From NCBI GenBank assembly GCA_032718475.1, contig JAUCBJ010003603.1, positions 1 to 24,161 of the forward strand: a DNA stretch of 24,161 nt, read 5' to 3'. The position numbers and the translations under genes were made by a program. Below, in pieces: positions 16,593-24,161 of the stretch (positions within the stretch are counted from its first letter, which is position 1; each line of letters begins with the position of its first letter). Source of the DNA: Nemertoderma westbladi. Its lineage: Eukaryota > Xenacoelomorpha > Nemertodermatida > Nemertodermatidae. The notes under the pieces are model-generated. The model saw only the letters and a program-made list of their open reading frames with translations. It searched no databases and had not been told where the DNA came from.

Positions 16593-18245
16593 ATGTCTCT
16601 GAAATGTGTTTTTATATTCGCTTTAATTCTTGAAGTATTTCTATCTCACAATCGGTTTGTCAGCTGTTTGACGCATATGAAAAAGATTTTACCAGAAGGG
16701 CGAGATTGTTTAATGAAAGGGGACAAACTGAAAGTAGTTTGTACTGACAATCGAATAAAGGCTGGCAATAATTTAGATAACATGGTCAGATTGTACAGTG
16801 GTAAACATGAACTATTATTATCTACCGTTAACATCGAACAGACCAGAGGAACTGTTGATATAGATAGAGACAAACACACAGCTACATTTAGTGTTAATGA
16901 GCTTTTATATGTGTGGGAATATAACGGGCAGTATAACTACCGTTGCTGGTAGGGATGTTGTAATTATCTGTCATATCCATATGAGGTCGAAGCCTGTCAA
17001 ACACGTTCCTCCGACCTACACTGCGGTTGTAACGGAGAAGTAGAGACCGGTAACTCTGATTGTCGTTTAATATTCGATCCAAATTCAGGTGAATTCCTAT
17101 CGGAAACGGACCAATCAAACCTCTTCTTTCTATGTAAAGCTACTGATTGGTTACCATCTCCTAAAGAATCTGTTTATCCTAACAACGGCGTATTCCAATG
17201 GGTTAACAGCGATAATGAAGATATGAACAATAATTATAGCTACGAGAAACTGGATTCAGTAGAAATCCTAAAACTAAACCTTTCTGATATAGAAATCAAA
17301 CCAAGTTTACATAACCAACAAACGTTTACTTGCATAGCTAAAAACATTGTATCCAATGGGGTTACTGAGTGCGGCGTTACTATGGTAATAGGGTACTTAG
17401 CAACCAATCTTACAATCACTACAGATACTAATAAAGCCGTTGACGATATTATTGGAGTACCTGAAGGAGAGGTTATTGTACTAAATGCTGAGTTTACATC
17501 TGGATCGCCTGATAATAACATCACCTGGTTTAGAGTTACAGATAATGTTACTGAGGTTGTAGGAGAAGGACCAACTCTATCAGTTGAAATGAATGTGGGT
17601 GATAGCGCCATCTACCGGTATGAAGTTTACTGTATTCCATGGAATAAAGGTATCAGTTCCACCAGTGGTGGTGTAAGTGTTGTAACAAAGCCATCATACA
17701 ACGCCATCTTAGTAAACCAAATTCGAAAATATGCAGTTTTAGTACTTGTAGTTGCCCTGACAATACCGATCTTGGTAATTATTATACTGATATTATTTAT
17801 TGTAATAATATTTTTTTATAAGAATCTAAAAGGGGTTAAGAAGATTGAGAGGGTAGCTGAATTTTACACAACAATGAATGGCCAGGGAAGTGAAAGGGGA
17901 GCCGATAATATTGCTATGGAAACTGAGTATGACGTATATCATCAGTATGAAGATATAGGCGTCGCTATACAAAATTCTAGAATTTCCAATCCCTTACAAA
18001 CTACAGATATATACAGAGATGGTTCATCCATCCCTCTACCTTTTATATCAGATGAAATCCAATCAGATGGAAGAGAAAGTGAAAATGAAATAATTTCTGC
18101 ACCCAATAATGAGAACTCAGAGGCAAGAAACATTGTAGAACAAGCCAATGATATTGCTGATGAGCCAAAGAAAAGGGTAATTGAGCCACTCAATGAGGTT
18201 GCTGGTGAAGCTAAAGTACAGCCAATCTATCAGAATATCGAGTAA
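16593..18245 (+). pseudogene. Single-exon immunoglobulin-like transmembrane protein, interrupted by one in-frame TAG
   Basis: One frame runs 550 codons from ATG (AACAATGTC context) to TAA, broken only by TAG at codon 120 (16950-16952). Residues 1-25 resemble a signal peptide. Residues about 35-119 form an Ig-like unit (Cys50 and Cys118 in YNYRCW). Residues about 122-265 form a second, Cys-rich one (Cys181, Trp203, Cys247 in FTCIAKN). Residues about 270-365 form a third (Trp312, Cys347 in YEVYC) whose first Cys position looks to be Ala299. Several N-glycosylation sequons are present (NYS, NLS, NLT, NIT, NVT). A strong membrane segment at 381-408 is followed by a 140-residue tail with Tyr425, 446, 449, 452, 474 and 546. 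YEDI and YQNI resemble SH2-binding sites. It may be a cell-surface recognition or adhesion receptor. I do not recognise a named family. Whether TAG is inactivation, an allele, an error or readthrough is open. Confidence 0.7.
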
Positions 18246-18395
18246 AATGGTAAATTATTGATGCAGCTGTAATTTAACTGAAGTTTCATGAAGTTTCATT
18301 AATCATGAACTACTCAATTTAATTTTAAATTTAAAATTGCACAAATTACTAACATTCAACAAGTATTAATTTTAAATGTTATATTTGTATTATTG

Positions 18396-18401
18396 ATTAA
18401 A
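18396..18401 (+). promoter_or_regulatory. Possible polyadenylation signal ATTAAA
   Basis: ATTAAA lies 151 bases after the stop of the Ig-like gene in AT-rich DNA. It is the commonest variant of AATAAA, and no AATAAA occurs between. In such AT-rich sequence the match could be chance. Confidence 0.3.
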
Positions 18402-18596
18402 TTTGTTACATATATGACTATATACTATATGATATACACCATGTCCCGTAATATAGTGTCATTTTCTGATGACACGGACCACATCTCCCACAGATTTTTC
18501 TATAAATCTTTAGCATATTGTTTGAAATTTGAAACACAACTAGTTCCACTCATCGTGGTTGACCCCATGAAGCCGGAATTTTCGATTTTGCCTTCA
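18402..18596. other. Short gene-free interval
   Basis: This lies between the Ig-like gene and the long inverted repeat. The open frame at 18393-18710 runs into the inverted repeat and shows no protein character. Confidence 0.4.
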
Positions 18597-19070
18597 AAAA
18601 TTTTTATAAGCGTTTTAAAAAATTGTCTTTTGCGAAATCGCACCCTCCGTATCGTAGACATTCTTCACAATAGTCGTAATTTTTTCATATCAATAGAAAG
18701 CTTGCGTTGAAAGGATTCCAAATATGTAACAATGTCAAAATTTCGTTGAGAAACAGCTGATATATAGGCGTTCCAAGATTGCAAGAATTATCGTTCGCTG
18801 GATGCCATTTATTCTATTTAATAAATACACGATGTTGTGCATTTATTTAATAGAATAAATGGCCTGCAGCGAACGATAAGTCTTGCAATATTTGAACGCC
18901 TATATATCAGCTGTTTCTCAACGAAATTCTGACATTGTTACATATTTGGAATCCTTTCAACGCGAGCTTTCTATTGATGTGAAAAAGTTACGACTAATGC
19001 GAAGAATGGCCACGATACTGAGGGTGCGATTTCGCAAAAGACGCTTTATTAAAACGTTTATAAAAAAAAT
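18597..19070. repeat. Long inverted repeat, arms about 234 bp, 6-base loop
   Basis: The left arm (18597-18830) and the right arm (18837-19070) are reverse complements over nearly their whole length with scattered mismatches, by eye roughly nine bases in ten. The loop is GATGTT. Shared blocks include TTTTGCGAAATCGCACCCTC, GAAACAGCTGATATATAGGCG and ATTTATTCTATT. The transcript of either strand would fold into a single long hairpin. It could be a fold-back MITE, but I see no clear terminal motif or target duplication. The 63-codon open frame in the right arm (18883-19074) is a by-product. Confidence 0.85.
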
Positions 19071-19907
19071 GTAAAGTCCATTATCACACTGGACGGTCAG
19101 GGCCCTAAACCGATTAGGTTCTCTGTTCGCAGAACACCGAACACTATTCCGGCCACGGAACTAGTCCAGCAGAATGCCTTTATAGAATCCTGGAATTTGT
19201 GGGACGAGAGGATCTCAGCAACTGAGCGAAAACGAACAATAGGATGTTCCTAGACCCCCCCCCCCAAAAATTTATCCAGAAGACTTTTCGCCATACATAA
19301 TGTGTTAAAAAAGTCTACGGTTCTCCATCTAGGACCAATTTGAGTCAAAAAGTCCGCTTCCCTAGCAACCGCGTTGCTATGCGCATATCTCCAGAACCGC
19401 TAATGCTACGGACTTGGGACCGGCGCCAATCGACAGGCAGCATATGGGTTTACCTTCAAATATCTTTTTTTGGAGCGATCAGATCATGATCTTGACCATG
19501 ATCAGCAAAGATCAGTTTTGATCAGCAATCGGACACTCAAGGCTTGCTCCAATCGAAAAACTTAACATTACAAAAAGATTCAGCGACCCCACATTAGTCA
19601 TGATTCCCGTTAAAAGATTTTAAAAAAAGTTAATTCTTCCTGGTCAAAACGCAAGATCATGATCGCGCAAAGATCGGACTTCGTAAAATCGTAACTAAGC
19701 ATTTTGGATATAAACAATTACTGTAGGAAACGTTCAGAACACCGCCCTGAGTCGATTAAAAAAAAAATTGGCCCGATCGGACAACCGGTTCTCGAGATCT
19801 GATACCTGATCATTAAAGATCATATTTTTCGGTTTTTTCCAATTTTCTCGAAAACTTTGTTTGAGACCCCCGATTTTTTTTTTACGAATCGACGATCGAC
19901 GATTAAG
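19071..19907. other. Gene-free stretch with a dense GATC cluster
   Basis: No coding region is evident. Between about 19475 and 19900 the tetramer GATC occurs about 14 times, often as ATGATC or AAAGATC and twice as AGATCATGATC. The right end abuts the point where LINE endonuclease similarity starts, so part of this could be the target DNA or the 5' part of another element. Confidence 0.45.
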
Positions 19908-20504
19908 GACATGGGGGGCGGTTGGCGACTCGCCCTCGCGTCAGCAGATGATAGTGGCAATGGTGGAATTGGTCTATTGATGAATCCAACTGCACATGCA
20001 GCATTGGACAAAATAGACCAAATCTCTAACCGCATCATCCGTTGCCACTTTTCATGTTCTGGAAGACTGGCTAAGAAGTTTCCTAAGGTGGTTCTGATTG
20101 TGTGCTACTCTCCAACTAGTGTTGCCCCTGTAGAGGAGGTGGAAAATTTCTACCACAATCTACAAGCAGCTACTGATGGAGTGGATCAGCATGCATTCTT
20201 AACATTCCTGGGAGACTTTAATGCAAGTCTGCATCAATCACCTACATCGCCCTGGGTCTATAGCAATAGTGTTAACCGAAATTCTGTCCATCTTCAGGAT
20301 TTTATCTCTGGAAATGGATTGTTTTCGGCTGGAACCCAGTTCAAGAAGCGAACTGGAAAGCTATGGACTCATAGTGGACCCAGTGGTCACAAGTCCCAGA
20401 TAGACCATATTCTGTTTCGTAGGAAATACAGGAGCTCTATACAAGACTGTAATGCATTTACACTTCGACCCTTCTCCAGTGATCCCGCCTTATTGTGGCC
20501 AAGG
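19908..20504 (+). pseudogene. LINE AP-like endonuclease domain, N-terminus missing
   Basis: From about 19908 the frame encodes GGGWRLA, SGNGGIGLLM, ISNRII, VLIVCYSPTS, EEVENFYHNL, FLGDFNASL, NRNSVHLQDFI, KLWTH and SQIDHILFRRK, ending FSSD. These are the later motifs of the AP-like endonuclease: GDFNA holds a metal/catalytic pair, QIDHIL the late Asp, and SSD would normally be followed by the catalytic His, here replaced by Pro in DPALL. The N-terminal catalytic Asn and Glu motifs are absent, as expected from 5' truncation. A one-base deletion near 20490 shifts the frame before the linker. The ATG at 19911 is fortuitous. Confidence 0.8.
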
Positions 20505-22697
20505 TAAGACTTAGTCTGCGTGCTAGCAGAACAACGAAATCTGCCTTGCCGCGGCATGACTGGTCCTCTCTGTTGCAACAGCCAAGTGTGAGATCCAGCT
20601 TCACACTACAGCTGAGCAACAGGTATGAGGCTCTTGCCTCTGAGGCGGCAGATCACTGTGTGGGCTATACTGCCTTTACAGAAGCAGTTAAGTTAGCAGC
20701 TGCAGAAACAGTTCCTGTATACCCTCGAAACAGGAAAAGGGCCCCCTGGACTGACAACAAAATTCAGAAGTGCCGAAATGACCTTCATAAGGCGCAGAAA
20801 GAGTCCCGACTCAAACAGACTACAGCGGCCAAGAATGCAGTTAAGGCTGCATCTAGGTCCCTGAACAGGCAGTACTCTGTTAATCTACAGGAGCTAATAA
20901 ACCAACAGGTTGATGCCATCAATGATGCTGACGACAGCAGGCAATCATCCCAGGCATGGAAATCGATCAATTTGCTTACTGGGCGGAAAAGCCAACCAAC
21001 CACCAAGGTTAAGGCTGAATCACCAGCCGATCGCCTCAATGGTTGGAAAGCCCACTTTGAAAAGCTCCTCAATAATGACAGGGTATTGCCTGATAACTTT
21101 ATAGAAGTAAAAGTGTCTGAGTCTGTACTCCCAGATATTCCCATTGGCGATATCTCCTTTGCAGAAGTGAAGGCTGCTGCAAAGAGCATTAAGACCAATC
21201 GTGCCAGTGGAGTAGATGGTGTGTCCCCCTGAGGTCTTTAAAATACCTGAGTGTTTAAAGCTCATCTATCCCATCATAGTAGACATGTACCGAACAACAA
21301 GAGTCCCACAAGAAATGAAAACAAATAAGTTGGTGCCAGTTCCCAAGAAGGGCAACCTAACACTATATGGTTCTTTTCGGGGAATCTCATTGATATCGAT
21401 TGCTGCAAAGCTATACAATAGGATTCTATTAAATCGCATCAGGGATCCCATTGAGAGACTGCTCCGTGGAAATCAGAATGGGTACCGTAAAGGTCGTGGG
21501 ACAATGGAGCCCATTTTGGCACTTAGAAGGATAATTGAAGAATTATCAAAAAAGAAAGACAGGCATCTGGCTGTTATCTTTGTTGACTTCTTCAAGGCCT
21601 TTGATTCAGTCTCTCGCTCACGTATGTTCAGCATACTTTCATTATATGGGATTCCTGATGAAATTATTGCAGCAATCAGATCAGTATACGATGGTTCGAC
21701 AACATTTGTGTCTACTGTTGACGGTGACACATAACCATTTGAAGTGTTATGGGGCGTCCTCCAAGGAGACACACTTGCACCATTCTTGTTCATTATTGTG
21801 GTTGACTATGTTCTACGCATGTCCTTAGATCATCATAATGATGATGGGGTGATGATAACTCCACCTACTGGCTCCAGAAGTCGAGGAAATCCTGCCAAGT
21901 ACCTAACTGATCTAGACATTGCTGATGACTTAGGAGTACTCTCAGAATCACTAGAGGGAGCCCAACGGCTCCTCAGCTCATTAGAACATGCTGCTTCTAG
22001 TGTTGGTCTTTTTATTAACTCCAGAAAGACCAAAATTTTGACAGTTAACTTTGAAAGTCCTCAGCAAGTCTCTGATCGGATGAGCATAAGCTCAAAGGAT
22101 TGTATGCTTGAGCATGTGAACGACTTCTGTTACCTGGGATCATGGATCCGGAAGTCAGGTGAGGACCTTCGAATACGTAAGGGAAAGGCATGGGCAGCCT
22201 TGAATAGGCTTTCCAGGATTTGGAAGTCACCGAGAATTAATCGGAAACTTAAGGTCCGATTATTTAGAGCAGCAGTAGTTCCAGTACTCCTCTACGGGAG
22301 TCCATGCTGGGCTCTAACTGCTGAGGACACCAAATCTCTGGATGGCACATTCACAAGAATGCTACGCCGGGTTCATTGTGTCAAGTTCAATGCACACATC
22401 TCCAACCAGACACTATATAACATTGGAGGTGTCTCATTGGTTCCCCCAAGCTTGACACTAGAACAAAATCGCCTCCGCTTTGCAGGACATTGCTTTCGCC
22501 GTGAGGACCAGCCAGTGCATAATCTTGTACTTTGGCAGGCCCATGGAGTGAATAAGCATGGTGGACAGCCCATGACTTTCTTGAGACGCATCTTAAAGGA
22601 CACTGGCCTTGAAGATGCGGATGATCTAGCAAATGTCATGGGTGATAGGGAGTTGTGGCGGTGCAATTTTGTTGACAAGCCGGCACAGCATTCTTAA
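20495..22697 (+). pseudogene. LINE reverse transcriptase with frameshift and stop
   Basis: Three open pieces continue one another. 20495-21232 is the linker before the enzyme, ending with NRASGVDGVSP. An extra base in a C run near 21226-21230 shifts the frame. 21216-21734 holds VPVPKKG, FRGISLISIAAKLYNRIL, QNGYRKGRGT and the first catalytic Asp motif FVDFFKAFDSV. TAA at 21732-21734 interrupts. 21744-22697 holds GVLQGDTLAPFLF, the second catalytic motif IADD (21918-21929), the GLFINSRKTKI block, FCYLGSWI, and a C-terminal domain (LKVRLFRAAVVPVLLYG, TFTRMLRRV, LRFAGHCFRR). The catalytic box has Ile where Tyr or Phe is usual. The copy is inactive from the breaks alone. Confidence 0.85.
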
Positions 22698-22727
22698 AAA
22701 TGCAGCTGCAATGCAGCATGCCGATCC

Positions 22728-22739
22728 TAGTAGTAGTAG
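22728..22739 (+). repeat. TAG trinucleotide tail of the LINE
   Basis: Four TAG units, then TAATAA, follow GATCC about 30 bases after the stop. Microsatellite tails are usual for this kind of LINE and mark the 3' end of the insertion. Confidence 0.6.
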
Positions 22740-22742
22740 TAA

Positions 22743-23017
22743 TAATTCGCTATTGTTTATTAGTGTTATCAGTTTGCTGAATGGGGCCTCCCTGTTGTAA
22801 TTTCGCCACCAACTAACTAACAAAACTAACATTATTAAAACGCCTTTTTTTCCAAAATGGTAACCATGGCAACTGTTAAATAACATTCTGGAACATCGCA
22901 ATAGATCGTTCTATCTTGTTAGTTTTTTTCAGTTTAGTTAGACTCTATCTAAATAGACTATCTAGTTAGTTTTTTTCATCAAAAAGTGGGGTCACAGGCC
23001 ATACTAATACCCATATA
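22743..23017. other. Gene-free AT-rich stretch
   Basis: I see no gene. TAGTTAGTTTTTTTCA-like sequence is repeated directly near 22918 and 22965, flanking a short TAGACT/TCTA inverted motif. Confidence 0.5.
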
Positions 23018-23535
23018 TCATGTTACATGGCAACGTTGAAGAGTTGTAGAACAAATGAAAATAATTATATACTATTCTAAATCATAAATAAAATAAAATA
23101 ATATTACGTTCTAGAACATATAGCTAGTTTATTTTTAATTTAAAATAGCTAGTAAATTAAAAAAAAGTATTTAAATGAATTTCTGAATACATTTAAAAGA
23201 ATATTGAAAATTGTTATATTTCTAACATATACCGGTAGCTATTTTTTTTAATTAAATTACCTAGTAAATCAAAAAATATATTTTTAAATCAATTTCTGAA
23301 TTGGCCTACATTTAAATGAAAATTGAAAATTTCCAAAGCACCAAACATTAATAAAACAATTTTTATATTTTTTTAAATTACAAGCTAATTAAAAATTGAT
23401 AAATAAGTAGCTATATGTACTAGAACGTTATATTTTTAATTTTATTTAAGTTCTAGAATTAGTGTATAATAATACTGTATAATATTTATAATTTGTTCTA
23501 GAACTCTAAAATGTCGCCATATTAAACAACATTTA
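23018..23535. mobile_element. AT-rich palindromic MITE-like element
   Basis: The outer parts are inverted copies. TGTTACATGGCAACGTTGA and AGAGTTGTAGAACAAAT on the left match, in reverse, AACAATTT-rich sequence ending AGTTCTAGAACAAAT and ATATGGCGACATTTT near 23490-23535. Further in, ACGTTCTAGAACATATAGCT (about 23106) mirrors 23404-23434. The centre has a diverged direct repeat about 112 bases apart (AGTAAATT at 23151 and AGTAAATC at 23263). There is no coding capacity. Edges and superfamily are uncertain. Confidence 0.6.
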
Positions 23536-23588
23536 TGTTATAAAAATGTAGTGCTATGCGGATTCGGAACTGTTACCTTAGTTTTAAT

Positions 23589-23677
23589 ATTTTCTACGTC
23601 AAGAGTCGGTCCCCAAATCTGCAAACTGTGATAACAAATGTACGTTATTCAAGAAAGATCGATCACTAAGGAGACGT

Positions 23678-23726
<49 letters not shown>

Positions 23727-23857
23727 CGTTGTTGGACGCAAATCCCATCTCGTCGAATTTATATTTCGATTTTCTACGTCAAGAGTCGGTCCCCAAATCT
23801 GCAAACTGTGATAACAAATGTACGTTATTCAAGAAAGATCGATCACTAAGGAGACGT
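23589..23857 (+). repeat. 89-bp direct repeat around a 49-base G run
   Basis: Bases 23589-23677 and 23769-23857 appear identical over 89 positions, 180 bases apart. The first copy is followed directly by 49 G (23678-23726) and then about 42 unique bases. This is either a genuine tandem duplication with a poly-G expansion or an assembly artefact in which one locus was written twice around an unresolved homopolymer. Confidence 0.85.
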
Positions 23858-23881
23858 CGAACTATTAATACTCCACAGAGG

Positions 23882-23932
23882 AAAAGCCAGTACCGGTACT
23901 CATTTAGCTACAGTACCACTTCATGATGCAAG
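23882..23932 (-). mobile_element. Fragment of the SINE-like family
   Basis: GTACTCATTTAGCTAC (23896-23911) is identical to 8892-8907 in the SINE-like element, and the flanks agree loosely: a preceding AAAGNCCAGTA and a following GATGCAAG. It is too short and diverged for more than a tentative assignment. Confidence 0.4.
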
Positions 23933-24161
23933 CAAAAATGCGCCCTTGTTACAACCGCTTTTTTATTCCGTCGAAAGTCCCCTTATCTGTAGCTGGGAAA
24001 TAAATTTAGATATAGCTTATATTTTTTATATTTAGATATAGATTAAAATAGAGCTATAACATTTACGCTGTTACCTACTATATAAATACATAATTTAATA
24101 AATGTATTGATTGTTCTACTGCGCAGAAAGGCCACATATGAAAGCATTAAAAATGACTGAA
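23933..24161. other. Gene-free right end
   Basis: The sequence is AT-rich with repeated TTTAGATATAG-like strings (about 24005-24045). I see no gene or element boundary. Confidence 0.5.

Larger units (their letters stand above)
19908..22740 (+). mobile_element. 5'-truncated LINE of the endonuclease/reverse-transcriptase type
   Basis: A non-LTR retrotransposon lies in plus orientation. It starts inside the endonuclease domain, continues through a linker, reverse transcriptase and C-terminal domain, and ends in a short 3' UTR with a TAG repeat tail (22728-22739). Two frameshifts and one stop break the ORF. I place it near the RTE-like or related invertebrate clades on general pattern; the exact clade needs a tree. 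Intact relatives copy themselves by nicking the target and priming reverse transcription from the nick. Confidence 0.85.

Noticed and set aside
16949-17222. An intron starting at GTAGGG that would remove the TAG in the Ig-like gene
   Set aside because: The 270 bases after the TAG are fully open in the same frame and show Ig-like coding character, so splicing them out would discard a domain; a very short intron would be unusual.
17240-17611. Minus-strand open frame opposite the Ig-like gene
   Set aside because: It is antisense to a frame with clear domain structure and has no motif of its own.
18883-19074. 63-codon basic peptide in the inverted repeat
   Set aside because: It lies wholly in one hairpin arm, has no recognisable motif, and its counterpart in the other arm is not kept open.

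Overview
The window looks like nuclear DNA of an invertebrate animal. It is AT-rich and intron-bearing, and most of it is transposable-element debris and tandem repeats. One conserved metazoan ciliary gene, ARMC2, can be recognised from its protein sequence. The abundance of the octamer TAGGCCTA, the CR1-like and endonuclease-type LINEs, the BEL/Pao debris and a tRNA-derived SINE fit a marine invertebrate, perhaps a deuterostome such as an echinoderm or hemichordate. The species cannot be fixed from sequence alone. There is no bacterial-style operon.

Layout. (1) 117-1229, minus strand: first coding exon of an ARMC2-like gene; the rest of the gene lies off the left edge. (2) 1459-3315: a fold-back element with inverted ends built from copies of a short palindrome, and a GC-rich inverted repeat nested inside. 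(3) 3316-5682: no recognisable gene; its right part may be the 3' flank or LTR of the next element. (4) 5683-7626, minus strand: decayed, internally deleted BEL/Pao retrotransposon in which a coiled-coil, Gag-like region is joined directly to the end of integrase. (5) 7627-9175: short repeat families and a minus-strand SINE. (6) about 9690-10305: 3' end of a CR1/L2-like LINE with a TCTTA tail. (7) 10541-13420: several tandem repeats, including a G-rich minisatellite and a 68-bp array, plus an isolated GC-rich patch. (8) 13421-14851: no firm gene, though weak minus-strand exon candidates are present. (9) 14852-16404: a non-autonomous element with piggyBac-like ends carrying five copies of a 163-bp satellite. 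(10) 16593-18245: a single-exon gene for a transmembrane protein with immunoglobulin-like domains and a tyrosine-rich tail, interrupted by one in-frame TAG. (11) 18597-19070: a near-perfect long inverted repeat. (12) about 19908-22740: a 5'-truncated endonuclease/reverse-transcriptase LINE with two frameshifts and one stop. (13) 22743-24161: AT-rich DNA with a palindromic element and an 89-bp duplication around a 49-base G run.

Only the ARMC2 exon and the immunoglobulin-like gene look like host protein genes. The second is the most interesting locus: a diverged, intronless candidate surface receptor in a repeat-rich setting, readable in one frame for 550 codons apart from a single stop. I recognise no multi-gene system here. 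The other candidates for novelty are repeat architectures: the palindrome-ended fold-back element, the satellite-bearing piggyBac-like element, the 68-72 bp family found at four loci in one orientation, and the long hairpin next to the receptor gene.
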